A stretch of 64,000 nt of DNA from Medicago truncatula (GCF_003473485.1 NC_053042.1:32640762-32704761), one strand, 5' to 3'. Shown: positions 24,282-36,269, counted from the first letter of the stretch. Made by a program: numbers and translations. Notes: generated by a model from the sequence alone, not told the origin.

Positions 24282-26406
24282 ATTTGTGAAATGAGTTTTT
24301 GTTTTTAGATTCCCTAAATTATGTTTAGTTTTGCTTCCTTTTGAATGGGTTTTACAGACAGTTTTGTATCTTGTTATTTTGTGGAACTTCATTTTTTCAC
24401 TCTTAGGAGCATTTATTACCTTGCCAGCATTGACTTGTATTGTTGACTGGTTTACACATTTACTGGGTTGTGATTCAAGAATGAAATTTTAAGAATTACG
24501 TTACAATTTTGATCAAAATAATAATTTAATTGTTGATATTTCATTCACAATAATAATTCAAGGCAAATAGAGGTTAATTTTTTTTCCAATCCTTTAAGTA
24601 TTCTTTTGATAACTTTGTACCATTCATATGGTATTCTTAGATTGCCTGTACCATTCTTATGTGAATAAGCAACGTAAGATGTCCGTCACCAATCACGCTA
24701 AGCTTTAAGTTCAGACTAATTTGTATTTTGTAAAATGCTGCTAACCTTTAGTATAGGTTTGCAAGCTTTTCTCAAGCTCAATTTCATCTCTCTTCAAGTC
24801 TTCAGCCATACTTAGTGTTGGTAGTTATGATTCTGTCATCACTTTGAATGTTTCAACCTGCAAAATTGAACCGTAGCAATGAATGACATTAGTGAAATCT
24901 CAAGCATTAGAATTAGAAAAGATAAGAAACTCCAACCTCCTCAGAGAGGTAAGGGTTTTGTGACTGATAAAATGACTAAATGAGAATGTTGAACATTAAA
25001 ATGGAACAACATACCAATGAGTAATGACAAAACCTATGCTAGTAAGCAATTCAGTTTCGTGGTAGACCAAACACCGCACAAAATATCAGTTTTGAGCCGT
25101 TTTTTATAGTTAAGATTGGTTTGTGTTATTTTTTTAAGCAGTGTTATATACTGTTGGTCAAACCTTGGTTAAGATGCAGTTGAGGAAGTAATTACACGGT
25201 CGTTGTTTTTCAGAAGCCGCAATTCGTAACAAACAACATTTTCCTTCTTTTTTTCTAATTGATTTGGATTGAGCAGTCCTAACACGAGCAAAATAAAATG
25301 AAAATTATGTATGAAGCACAAACACTCCTCTGCTCAGACAACGTGTCGGCATCCAACATTGACAAGAGTGTCTGTATTTGTGCTTCATAAGCAATGTTTT
25401 CCAATCAGAAATTTTATTTTGTAGAAATCACATAATTTACTGGAATGTATAGGGTTCGAACTGCAACCTCTGCATATATCTTGCAATGTCTCTATTAACT
25501 GAATTAAGGGACGCTACAATACCCTTTAATTAAATTATACTATATATTGTCAATATAAAACATTTATCGGTCAACAATTACAAGTTCATTATTTAAGATT
25601 TTAATGTCAAAACATTAGGTGGTATAGAAATTGATTGAAGTCAAAACATTTAGTAATTCGACAATTATAATTGATTGAAAGTATGAAAATTAAATCAGGA
25701 ATTAAATCAACAAACCAAATTGCCTATTTTCTTTTTCATTAATTATTTAAAACAATAAGAAAAAAGAGGAGTTTCTCATCAAAAGAGGAGTTTCTCTCTT
25801 CAATATTATTTCACACCTTCTTTATGCTTCAAGACCATGATAGTATAACCTCACTTCACTGACTACGATTCCATGGTAGCTACCATCACCTCCAAACTGG
25901 AATCACCTCTTGTGTATTTCACATGAAGCTATGTAATCAAGAGGTGATGCTATTTCCTGATTGAGTTAGACCATGATTAAAAAGGTGAACTTAGAATGAC
26001 GGTGTGACAGTGCATTATCTTTTTTGAGGACGTGTCTATTTTTTCTTCTGTTTTATAAAATGCATGCTAATAGTATGAATATAGAAAAAGAAATATAACA
26101 ATAAGGGTATTCGTGATGTTCGCGAGCGAAATTCGTCGCGAGATATAACATCACTAATAAAAATTATTTACACGATCTGTGCCTATCAATTAGGTGGTAT
26201 AGTTTAATTTTATATAAAATTCATAAGATATGCATTTATGAAAATATATGTAGTTATTTAAAAAAAATGAAAATAGATGTAGGGAGTTGTTTCAGTAGTA
26301 GGCTACATACACATGTTTCTGGAGAGTTGAATTCTGAAGAATTTATTGTTGTCGTGGTTGATTGAATTCTTAAGTTAAATTTTTGGATTGTAGTCGCAAA
26401 AAATTT
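24282..26406. other. RPS23 3' UTR and spacer
   Basis: RPS23 3' UTR probably covers the first ~130 bases. 25445-25510 (GGGTTCGAACTGCAACCTC, ATTGCAATG-like part, AACTGAATTAAGG) read in reverse resembles a tRNA-like box A/box B pair and may be a SINE relic. The rest is AT-rich spacer with no gene recognised. Confidence 0.4.
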
Positions 26407-26602
26407 AATCACAAAAATTGGGATAATACTTGGGTGATATTGTGGTTGGTGATATTGGTGACATTACCAACCACAATGTTACAAGTGTGCAAAATAACAA
26501 AAAAATCTTGTAAAAGAAAAAGAAAAAAGCCACATGTGACATTGTGGTTGGCCAATGTCACCAACCACAATGTCACCCAAGTGCTACCCAAAAATTGTGA
26601 TT
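26407..26602. mobile_element. Palindromic MITE
   Basis: The arms are inverted copies: TACTTGGGTGATATTGTGGT with a following TTGGTGACATTACCAACCAC on the left, matched on the right by CCAATGTCACCAACCACAAT and GTCACCCAAGTGCTACCC. The arms also hold a smaller palindrome (TTGTGGTTGG / CCAACCACAA). 196 bp. No target duplication was pinned down. Confidence 0.65.
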
Positions 26603-27292
26603 CTCTGTGATTGTTGTCACAAAGACCAAAATAGTGGTTGATTGACTTCTTAAGAAGTTATTGTTGTGGTAGATTGAATTCTTAAGTTAAATGTTAATGA
26701 TGAAGACCAAAATAGTGTAATTCAAAAATTGAAGGGGCTACCTTTCAATAAAAAGAAAAAATATATGGAAGAACAATAAGGAGACCAAATGTACATTTAA
26801 TTCAGCTAATTAATATTCATCACCCAGTTGATTCTTTGTCAAAAAACATATCATTCACCCGTAAAAAAATAAATATATCATTCACTTTATTCCAACTTAT
26901 AAGGCTATTTTTTTAAGAAAAAAAAATGATTATTTCAAATGTGCTACTTTACAAAAAATAAAATGCATGCTACTGGTCTATGTGGGACGATTGAGTTTGT
27001 TAATCCTAGGTTCTTCAAAATGTTTACTGATTCTATAGAAGTGATAGCCAAGCCATCTATACTTGCCTATTGTTATTGACATCAAATGACCTTGATTCAC
27101 ACAAAAAAGGACCTCCTTGTGCAATTTGCATATCAGAATTGGCTGGGGAAATAAGTCGAGTAAATGAAGTAATGACCCTTCAAGATTTCCTCCCACCTAG
27201 GAGAGTCATTAATCACCTTATGAGTTAGCATTTGACAACACCATCCTGTTATATTTATCAGGCTAAGAGAAAGAAACATGATCACCATTGTG
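26603..27292. other. Spacer and probable 3' UTR of the serine-rich gene
   Basis: 26960-27292 is less AT-rich than its surroundings. It probably includes the 3' UTR of the minus-strand gene that ends at 27293. A minus-strand open stretch at 26978-27196 has no recognised similarity. Confidence 0.35.
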
Positions 27293-30200
27293 CTATGTTT
27301 GTGTCTTCAAATTTATATCCATAAGTTCAACTTGTCTGCTCAAACAATCAACTTGATCATCGTACTGAGAATTTCCCTGCGTAAAGCCAAGATTTAGATC
27401 TTGTACACCTCTAATATGCCCTTCGACCATGGTGCTATTAGCATCCAAGTTACCCACACCAGCTTTAAGATGCATTAGGTTTTGAACTTCCATGGGCGCA
27501 ACAGCAGAGCTTTTGACACACGGCAAAGCCATAGAAGTCTTAACATCTGATGATTTATTAAGAGGAACTGGATGCAAATCTTGCCGGTTAATCAACTCTT
27601 TGCTTTCAGTTGGTATAATTGATCTTGGTGATTGTAGCTTTCCAAGCCTTGCTTTGTTTTGTGCTTCAGAAGGACTGACCCTTCCTTGTGGCGCAACAGT
27701 GTGTGGTTGCATCCTCTCACATGGACTGCGGATTGATGATTTCCCCTACATAACATAATTATACAGATTGAGATGTAATAGAGATGAAGAAAGCAATGAG
27801 GGAAAAAAACACCATGTCCAGAAACATTTATTCCACTCTTGCAAAACCAATACATTGCTTTTGACTTTTAAGCTAGGTGGCTTAATTAAAATTTAGCCAT
27901 ACAAAGATTGATAACATGTCCATGAACATTATACAGACAAAATCAGTTCCTAAGTCTATTTAACACAAATAAAACAACACTCACCCTGTCAAAGAAGCCA
28001 ATCTTGGGTGATGGCTGTCGGAGGCCTAATGGTTTCTTGGGAGAGGGGGTAAGAACCATTCCTTTAGCAGTAGCCATTACACACTGACCAATGGATCCCG
28101 CATTCCTACTCTCCTTCCCTTCTAAGCATGAACCACTTTGAGATTTTTGAGAATTTGAAACATGTGTAGCACCTTTCTTTGGTATGTGCATTCTACTAGA
28201 GCTACTGTGAAAGGTAGTCCTTGAACTTTTAGACCTAAATTTAGTCATAGAAGTTGATGATGATGACTCTGAAGACCAATCACTAATAGAGTTTGCGGGC
28301 GAAACACTAGAAGAGAACTTGGTGGCAGAAACCAAGCCTGAAAGACTAGAATTGCTAGACCCAATTTTATCTCTTGAAGCAATTCTTGGTGGTGTTCTGA
28401 CAACTGAGCAAGAAGAGGGTGACTTTTTTGTTCCAGCATCAACTTTTCTTTTTAAGGAATTCAATGGTGATTTGCTAATATTACTGGATAGGTTGCTGCT
28501 GGAAGATGGGGAAATTGTTGATTTTGTTTTTGTAGCAACTGATAGACCTAATGGGGATTTGGATGATGTGATGGGTTGAAGTCCATTAACTTGAGAACCT
28601 TTAATGACAGTTGTGTTCATCACAGAATTGACCTTACCTGAAAAAGGCAAAATAAAATTAAAAGTGAACAGTTGAGAACAATGCCAAATTGACCATCACA
28701 GAATTTGCTAATATAACAAAAGAAGAGGAAAAAAGAATCATGCTTAAAGCAAATTCTAACCACAATTGTTTTTATTTGCCTTGTCCTTTTCACTTTTGAC
28801 ATGAAAATCACCAAGGGAACTTCTATTGGAAGATATTGTTGAACTTGGACTAGACTTTCCTAGTGTCTTTCGTTGCTTTGAAATACATGGCTCTTCCCTT
28901 CTAGCAACAGGTTTCTTTGAGAAAGAAAAAAAAACATAAAATGACATATATGAAGCAATTAAAATTCAATTTCCTGATCCATGACTTCAGCTATCATAAG
29001 TAAAGAAGCACAAGTTATCTTGAAAGTTTTCTTTAGTTGCTTACCTGTGAAAGGTGTGGAGAAATAGGATTCTTCTTTGTCAACTTCCCCGTGCCTTGCA
29101 TGCTTGCACTTGGACTCTTGGAACTTGGGGCCTTCATCCAAAATCCATAGTTATTACAGCTATTTTTCAATTACTACAAACTCCTATGACAAAAAAAAAT
29201 GTAGTCTATAACTATTAACTAAACCACTTACCTTCTTACAAGAAGCCATGCCAACCTCTTTCGAAGCTGAAAGGAGCAGCTGGAAAAACTTAATACGGCT
29301 AATGTAAGATAAATCAATGCATTAGAATATATGCAGAATACATTAAATAAGATTCAACCTACTAGCTCTGAACTCATCAGAAAGTGACAGGGCAAGATAA
29401 AAGATAATAAAATCATTTCATGTCCCTGCAACTAGAAGTCCTAAACCAATTTCCAACTATAGTGATAAATGATAATAATGAAATCACTGTCAGCTCTGTG
29501 TGAAGATAGACGTAGAAGCAATGCTCTTAAATAGTGGCTATAGAGGCACTATAGCACTATATGGTAGCAGAATTTGAACAAAATGCTATTGTTCTGCATT
29601 ACACTATTTAGTACATAACAGTATCAAATAGCGGCTATAATGACGGTATAACACTTATTGTGTAGTGGAATTTGAATGAAAATCTATTTTTGCGATTCGC
29701 AATTGACAACACTGAGTAGCAGCTCCCTTGACTTGCATCATTCAGTTTGAGTTTAGTGATATTTTATTTAACAGGGAAATCAGTAAGTTACAAAAAGATG
29801 AACGATAATATGGTCTCTGGATGAAAATGATAACATTATATGTATCTGTGTTCGTGTGAGCGGCTATTCTAATTATTTTTTATTTTTGGTTGCTGAGAAG
29901 GGAGGGTATCAACAACAATGAAGGAATAAGAATAGGATAGAAGCAAAAGGAGATGATACTTATGATAAAATACTTGTGCGTCTTCTGACAGTAGCCATCA
30001 GCCAGTGGAGATGAGGCAGCCAAACTGCCAAAACATAAAGCACACACAAGATTCACCTTGGAGAATAAATCTACTAAAACCAACCTATTTAGCACTGTAA
30101 ACCCATGCTTTATTTATCTTCATAGTTCAAAACTTGGACTGTTGGACATATAAACAGAAATAAACAGATTGCAAGGATGCCAACTAACTACGAGTACCAA

Positions 30201-32746
30201 GTTCAAGGTGCAGACAAAGACTTACAGCCACCAGTTTGGAACCTAGATGGAACATTTCTGTTTGCCCTTGCCAAATCGGACATCCTGCCAAAGTTCTGAA
30301 TCGAAGCTCTTACATCCTGCCAAAGTTCTGAATCGAAGCTCTTACATCCTGAAACAAATCATCCTCTAGACTCTCTTGGGTCAAGCTATTGTTGCTTTTA
30401 AAGGTAGAGATAGACTCACATGACCCATGCACATCGTCTTGTATCGGTGGTAAATGCTTATCACCCTTCTCAACACCTTCCTTGAACTGCTATTGCCTCC
30501 CATGCAAATGCATTAGCAATCATCAGTACAGAAACACAAGTTCTCTTGAAATTTCTCTTTAGCTGCTTACCCGTGAAAGGTGTGGAGAAATAGGAATCTT
30601 CTTTGTCAACTTCCCTGTGCCATGCATCCCTGCAATTGGATTCCTAGAACTTGGGGCCTTCATCCAAAACTCATAGTCATTACAGGTATTTTTCAATTAC
30701 TCCAAACTCCTTTGACAAAAAATCTGGTTTGTAACTAATCCACTTACCTTCTTACAAGAAGTCATGCCAACCTCTTTCGAAGCTGAAAGGAGCAGCTGGA
30801 AAAACTTAATATGACTAATGTAAGATAAGTCAATGCATTAGAGTGTAGGCAGAGTAAATTAAATAAAATTCAACCTAGTAGCTTTGAACTCATCAGAAAG
30901 TAAGAAGCTTCCTTGGCCTGCTTCATTGTGTTCAAGTTGAGACATATTTTCTTTTACATGGCAATTGGTAGTTGCAAAAAGATGAGCTACTGATAATATG
31001 GTCTCTTGCGGATAGCAGAAAATATCGGATTGTTAAAAGTCTGCTACACAACAATGCTATAGCGGAACAATTGTAGTTTCTCCAAATTCTGCTATGCCAT
31101 AGTGGTATAGAGCCTCTAATTACTATTTATCAATGCTGAATAGTATGGTAGCAGCAAAAGGAACTGATACTTATGATAAATACATGTGTTTCTTTTGACA
31201 TTAGCCATTATTAGTCAGTGGAGATTGAGGCAGCCAAACGGCCAAAGCATAGAACACACAAGATTCTCCATTGAGAAAAAATCTACTAAAAACAATCTAT
31301 CTAACTCTGTAAACTCATGCTTCATTTATCATCACAGTTCAAAACTTGGACATTCAAAGAGAAATATACAGATTGCAAGGATGCCAACCAATACCAACTA
31401 ACTACAGAGTTCAAGGTGCAGTGGAAGACTTACAGTCACCAATTTGGAACCTAGATAGAACATTTCTGTTTGCCCTTGCCAAATCGGACATCCTGCCGAA
31501 GTTCTGAATCGAAGCTCTTACATCTTGAAACAAATCAACATCCTCTAGACTCTCCTGAGTCAAGCTATTGTCGCTTTTCAAGGTAGAGATAGACTCACAT
31601 GACCCGGAAACTTCCTCTTGAATCGCCGGTAACGAAGATGTGTGCTTATCTCCCTTCTCAACACCCTCAATCATACAACTTAACTCGTCAGGATCCAAAA
31701 CACCTGAACATACATTTCTTTTACAGTGAATCACACTCAACGAAAAAACAGTAGTAATAGCAATAACAACAATGATATCATTAATCAAAATAAAAATAAT
31801 AATGAGTAAATCATGAATTCACCCCTGAAATTGTAGGGTTCAAGCATTTACACCCCTAGAATTTCTGAATAAGCAAAAAAAAAAAACCGATTTTGAATTA
31901 TTTCAAGCAATTTAATTCTTATGCTAACTTGTATCTAATTTACTGTCAAATTTGTCTCTGAATTATAGCACTTACTAGTAAATTAGTCCATCAATTATAC
32001 CGCTTACTCGCAAATTAGTCACTGGCTGCATTAAATCACTTATCGTCAAACTAGTCCTTACAAGTTAACAGAATGACTAAGTTGGTGGACGCCATTTAAA
32101 ATCGGGTCTTTTTTGCCTATTCACAAATTTTGGTGACATAAATGCCCACCCCTACATTTTCAGGGGAGAATTCGTGATTTCCTCCAATAATAACAAGGGC
32201 TAAATATATTTTTATTCCCTATAAAATTTACATTTTTTTTCTTCCTTTTTACTAAAAATTACGGAATTGCACATTTCTAGTCCTCTGTTTTGTAATTTAC
32301 AACAAAATTATCAGACTAAAATTGTTTAACCCTAATAATAATAATTAAGCATAAATTACCAGGACTTGTGAAAAAAGCAGTATCCCAAGCAATACTCTGG
32401 CGCAAATTAAACTTGTTGTTTTCATCAATCTCATTTGGTTGAGATTCCCGTTCCCACTCTTTGAATTTGGTAGCAGCATCATCGAATTCGTCTCTCGAAT
32501 TTGAAGTGGAAAACAACTCTAATGAAACAAGAACAATGGAAGCGTGAGAAGAAAATGAAATTCGGAGAATGTATAAAGAAATTCGGAGAATGTATAAAGA
32601 AATTCAGAAAAAGAAAAGAAACCTGATGAATGATGGTGGAAGGGATTGGCGATGAGAGAATCGTCGGCGGAAGAAAAGTCGATGAGACTCATGCGTCGAT
32701 CATCGTTTGTGAAAGAATCGTCGTCGTCGTTTTGAGAGATTGTCAT
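27293..32746 (-). CDS. Uncharacterised Ser-rich basic protein, eight coding exons
   Basis: Exons (minus strand) 32746-32623, 32518-32360, 31703-31434, 29266-29232, 29131-29045, 28914-28761, 28637-27985 and 27745-27293 join with GT-AG introns and matching phases to 1935 bases, 644 residues. The head is acidic (MTISQNDDDDSFTNDD, RRMSLIDFSSADDSLI), followed by LRQSIAWDTAFFTSPGVLDP. The middle and tail are Ser/Lys/Pro-rich and basic (SSPSSTISSNRSSLG, SKSPLNSLKRKVDAGTKK, GLRQPSPKIGFFD), with an ending DLNLGFTQGNSQYD. No domain was recognised. The acidic head plus basic Ser-rich tail recalls microtubule-linked GTSE1/DDA3-type proteins, but that is only a guess. The large intron between exons 3 and 4 contains a second copy of exons 4-5 and a broken copy of exon 3, so splicing may vary. 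Confidence 0.78.
28985..30490. repeat. Tandem segmental duplication, copy B (exons 4-5 and broken exon 3 copy)
   Basis: Aligns with 30520-31680. Both hold, in order along the minus strand, exon 3 sequence, an intron, the 35-base exon and the 87-base exon. In copy B the exon 3 part (about 30234-30500) has lost its 5' portion and contains a 32-bp tandem duplication (CATCCTGCCAAAGTTCTGAA..., 30285-30350) that shifts the frame. Copy B also carries a MITE at 29519-29714. Confidence 0.85.
29519..29714. mobile_element. hAT-like MITE (CAGTGTTGTCAA type) in the duplicated intron
   Basis: Begins CAATGCTCTTAAATAGTGGC and ends with GCGATTCGCAATTGACAACA then CTG; the interior has AGCGGCTATAATG-type segments. 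The same family appears at 53330-53442 with better-kept ends. Confidence 0.5.
30520..31680. repeat. Tandem segmental duplication, copy A (exon 3 and duplicate exons 4'-5')
   Basis: Second member of the duplication, with clear but imperfect identity to 28985-30490. It supplies the working exon 3 at its right end. A MITE-like stretch at about 31035-31130 appears in opposite orientation to the one in copy B. Confidence 0.85.
30571..30782 (-). other. Candidate alternative exons 4' (30782-30748) and 5' (30657-30571)
   Basis: Both duplicates keep the length (35 and 87 bases), AG acceptors (CTTTCAG, GATGAAG) and GTAAG donors of exons 4 and 5. They read SSKEVGMTSCKK and APSSRNPIAGMHGTGKLTKK without stops. 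Phases let exon 3 join 4', 4' join 5', and 5' join exon 6 (or exon 5). Joining 5' to exon 4 would break the frame. The pairs therefore behave like mutually exclusive cassettes; whether they are used is unknown. Confidence 0.6.
31803..32186. mobile_element. Mutator-like MITE in the serine-rich gene's intron 2
   Basis: The ends are inverted (AAATCATGAATTCACCCCTG versus AAATCACGAATTCTCCCCTG in complement). Flanks AATAATAAT (left) and AATAATAAC (right) look like a 9-bp duplication with one change. Non-coding, about 385 bp; exact ends are uncertain by a few bases. Confidence 0.6.
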
Positions 32747-32920
32747 TGTCGTTTCGCTGTGAAAAGAAAAAGAGAGAAAGAAGAAGAAGTGCGGTTTCGC
32801 TATTGCTTGAATATTTGTAACTGACTGAGACTGAGATAATTGAATTAGGGTGAAACCCTCGCGCCAAAATATTGTAAAGTAGGGTGTATTTGGATTGGAA
32901 ATTGAATTTCAAAATAGTGT

Positions 32921-33068
32921 ATTTGGATGGGGGAATATTTTGAGGGAATGTAATGGTTTGAGGGAATTCAATTATTTAAGGTGAATTCTATTGTTTGAAT
33001 TCACCTCAAAATAGTTGAATTCCCTCAAAATATTACATTCCCTTAAAATATTCTCTCATCCAAACACT
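32921..33068. mobile_element. Short hairpin MITE upstream of the serine-rich gene
   Basis: GTGTATTTGGATGGGGGAAT and its inverted partner (ATTCTCTCATCCAAACAC) enclose arms containing GAGGGAATGTAATGG / TTACATTCCCTT and a GAATTC pair near the centre. A similar partial end lies at 32884-32900. It sits about 175 bp upstream of the start codon, in the promoter region. Confidence 0.6.
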
Positions 33069-33157
33069 AGATCATAAAAAATGTTTGATCATGTTTAATC
33101 AAGACTTTTAGATTAAAGTAATATATGAATATGATAGAATGAATCATCTTTTGTCCA

Positions 33158-33245
33158 GTAAACGTAGCTCAATTGGTAGTTATCAAGGACAATATTTGTA
33201 GAGATCGGGGTTCGAATCCCAGATTCTCCACACTTTAAAAAAAAA
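33158..33245 (+). repeat. tRNA-like SINE relic
   Basis: ACGTAGCTCAATTGGTAG resembles a box A and GGGGTTCGAATCCC a box B, followed by AGATTCTCCAC and an A-run. The acceptor-stem halves do not pair, so it is not a working tRNA gene. A short SINE-like repeat is the better reading. Confidence 0.5.
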
Positions 33246-34438
33246 GTGTATGATCTTGCCACTAGATTATTAAACAAAAAAAATAAATCTTTTTTTTTTA
33301 ATATTCAAGAAAATTTTGGAGACCAATTCGGTAATTAAAAAAAATATATAAGCATTTAGAAAAATAAACCAGAACAACTTAAAATTGTATTTTTATGATA
33401 TTATCGTCTTAAAAAAGATAATTAGATCTTTGATAATAATTCAAAAAGATAGCTTGGTCTTTGACAATTTTTTTCTTAGTGGCAATGGTCTTTGACAATA
33501 ACTAAAAGAGTTTATTGTTACAATTCCAAACAACATAAAAGAAACAAAAATGTTGATTCATGGGAGAATAATTTTTTTTTTTTTTTTCAAATGGTCGAGA
33601 CCATAATTTCACATTTAAGGTAATTAAGTAGGAAATTCAGAGTTCGATTTTTAAGTACTCTAGTGATCATAATTTTATCTTTAAAGTGACTAAATAGTAT
33701 TTAAGGTTTGAATTTTGTCTCTTTATTTATATATATAATGTAGTGTTTATACCAACTGAGTTTTGCTCAAAGGGACATTAATTATTTTCAATCATATGTG
33801 TTTGAATGAGATAATTAAAAAATTCCATAAAATTTAGAATTTAGAAAATTTAAATGTTTTACTTGAATTCCCTTCTATAAATATTTTGGTTTGTTAAATA
33901 ATTAAAATGCTTCGTTATTAATTTTGTTTTTAAGAAATCGTTGTTAAATATTTTTGTTTCGATAGTTTAACCAAATAAAATATACCTTATTTACATGTGG
34001 GTTATTTTTATAATTTCAAAAGTGGAGATAAAAATATAAATTAATTGAATTGGTTCAAAATGAAAAAATTTTAAAACACTCGATCAAATTAGAAATTTCA
34101 GAAAAGTTGTTCGACCAATCTGCATATAATTTGAAAAATAAATCGGCAATTATATGCAAAAAAAAAAAAAAAATATGGTGGCAGGGTTCAAACTCCGAGC
34201 ATAATGATATGTAAATTTAAAACATATAAAGACTAATCTACATAATTTTAAAAATTAGTCAAAACTTGTTTATGTGTTAACTGTTAATCTTTTGGTTCTT
34301 AGAGGAATGGAACCTAGTAGTAGTAATTTAGAGTTATGTCAGAAGGTAAGTAAAATATAGCTAAAAATTATTTTCACCAAAAATTAAACTCTGATTCTCT
34401 TGAACGATTTATTCTAAAGGAAGTTCATTGAACACTTG
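33246..34438. other. AT-rich spacer
   Basis: Holds weak tRNA-like motifs (GAGTTCGATTTTTAAG near 33640, GGTTTGAATTTTGTC near 33706) that may be further SINE relics, and many A/T runs. No gene was recognised. Confidence 0.35.
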
Positions 34439-34457
34439 GGTCCAATTACTTGTTTAA

Positions 34458-34942
34458 TTTTTTTTTTTTGATAAAGTTAAAAATTTATTAAAAAATGAGG
34501 TGAAGCATGAACCTCATACAAACACCAATCCAAACAAACAGAAAAACCTCCTAAGGCTACAGACAAGGAGGAAGAGAGATCAAATCAAAGCCAGTCTTGA
34601 GAAGGGCAAGCCAAGACTATCCCTTAAGAGAAGGGAGTGGATGAAGGTGGGAGGAGAAGACCACCATTGAGATGTGAATAAAGAAAGTCCTTGGCCATTT
34701 TTAGCCAAAGAATCTACCACCATGCTCCCTTGCCTTAAAGTGTGCACACAAGAACAAACAAATGCTTTTATAATACTTCATGCAATTATACCATCTAGCC
34801 CTCAACTGCCCAGGGACCCCAACATCTTTATAAAAAGCAGAGACAACACTTAGGGAATCAGTTTCCAAGCATATATTGGTCAAATTCATATGTTGAGCCT
34901 TTTCCATGGCAAGCAAGCATAGAATTCTGCCTCCAGGGAGGA
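34458..34942 (-). mobile_element. 5'-truncated LINE with perfect 19-bp target duplication
   Basis: GGTCCAATTACTTGTTTAA stands at 34439-34457 and again at 34943-34961. Between them, read on the minus strand, is the end of a LINE RNase H domain (GRILCLLAMEKAQHMNLTNI, CLETDSLSVVSAFYKDVG, EHGGRFFG stop), a 3' UTR and an A-tail (the T-run at 34461-34470). This is a textbook target-primed insertion of about 485 bp. Confidence 0.9.
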
Positions 34943-35194
34943 GGTCCAATTACTTGTTTAAAAATCAACAGAGACTAATTCAAGATTCACATTTTTTAGG
35001 GTAAAAAACAAATTACAAATTTTATATTTTTTGTTTGTACTGATATGAAGCTCTATAAATTTAACTTTAACAGATAATTTTTTTCCCTTTTAGTTTCTGT
35101 AAAAACATTTTTATTTTTATTTTACTTCTTATAAAAATATCTCTTATTTGTATAACTCATATATAATAAGATGCTACTCGAGAAAAATCATTTA

Positions 35195-35566
35195 AGCTTT
35201 GTTTGTGAGTTTGGAGGGGATGAGAGGGTTTTGAGAAAAAATGAAGAAACAACTGGAAGAAATAGAAGACATTGAGAGGAGAAGGATTTGAGGTTATTTT
35301 TTTATTTATAATACAAAATCTCCCTCATACTTGGGAACTTAAAAATTGTATTGGATGAAAGTTTTTAAGGGTTTATATGAATTTTTTAAATTCAATCTAT
35401 GTTGTTATAATATTCATAAAATTTAAAATATATTAATCATAAGTATTAGTTTATCATTCTTCAAAAAATTATTCTTTCATAAAATACGAAAGATTTCTCA
35501 ATTTTTCTGTATATTTCCTGCATCCAAAATCGTACTAGCTCAATTTCCACCCTCCCAAACAAAGAC
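35195..35566. mobile_element. Tourist-like MITE, copy C (reverse orientation)
   Basis: Reads as the reverse complement of the 60384-60734 element throughout (CTTTGTTTGTGAGTTTGGAG at the left, CCACCCTCCCAAACAAAGAC at the right). Terminal bases and target duplication are eroded. Confidence 0.7.
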
Positions 35567-36017
35567 AATTTTTTTATTCTAATGTTTAACTTGTCTTGGA
35601 GTATATTTAAGTAGTCTTTGTTTAGAGTAAATTGATCCCATGTAATTTAGCTTTGACTCAAGTTATCTTTAACAAGGTTATATGTTGCTTTTAGTTAATT
35701 GACAACATCAAAATCTTAAGCTTGAAGTATATTTTAAGTATGCTCTAAACAATGATATAAAGCATACAACCATTTGATCTCTCTCTCTCTTTTTTTTTTT
35801 TTTTTTTTTTTTTTTTATGGTCAAGAAAACTAGAATCGCTTTATTAGTGTGAAATCAAAGATATAATTCATGTTAACATCAATTGCTATATTTTTGCTAT
35901 GAAAAAAAAAAAAAAAATTCCTCTAACATCTCTTGCTTCTGAAAATGTTGCCACAACCAGTAAGCAGGATCACTGAAGACCATCAATATCAATGTTGGTT
36001 GAGCTTATAGAAATATA
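35567..36017. other. Spacer with long T-run
   Basis: AT-rich, with a T-run of about 30 bases ending near 35817 after a short CT repeat. No gene was recognised. Confidence 0.45.
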
Positions 36018-36269
36018 CTCCCTCCTTCTCACAATTATTTTTTTCAAAATAATTATCACTTTATAATAGCAATGCAGCATTTATTATTTTTTCCCACTAT
36101 TATACCCTTATTTATAAAATTTCATCCAACTTAACAATTCTACTAATTACAATTAATAAGGGTGTTTTAGTAAATGCTACTAATTTTACCATTGAAATCA
36201 ACACAATTAATCATTTCCTTAATAATCGTGCACAAATCTTAAATGACAAATATTATGAGACGGAGGGAG
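36018..36269. mobile_element. Stowaway-like MITE with TA target duplication
   Basis: CTCCCTCCTTCTCACAATTA at the left matches the complement of the right end (CTCCCTCCGTCTCATAATAT), with TA flanking both (36016-36017 and 36270-36271). 252 bp. Confidence 0.8.

Noticed and set aside
26978-27196. 72-codon minus-strand frame, possible small gene
   Set aside because: No similarity recognised; more likely 3' UTR or spacer of the serine-rich gene.
33158-33245. tRNA gene
   Set aside because: Box A and box B motifs are present, but the acceptor stem does not pair and the spacing of the arms is wrong. Called a SINE-like relic instead.
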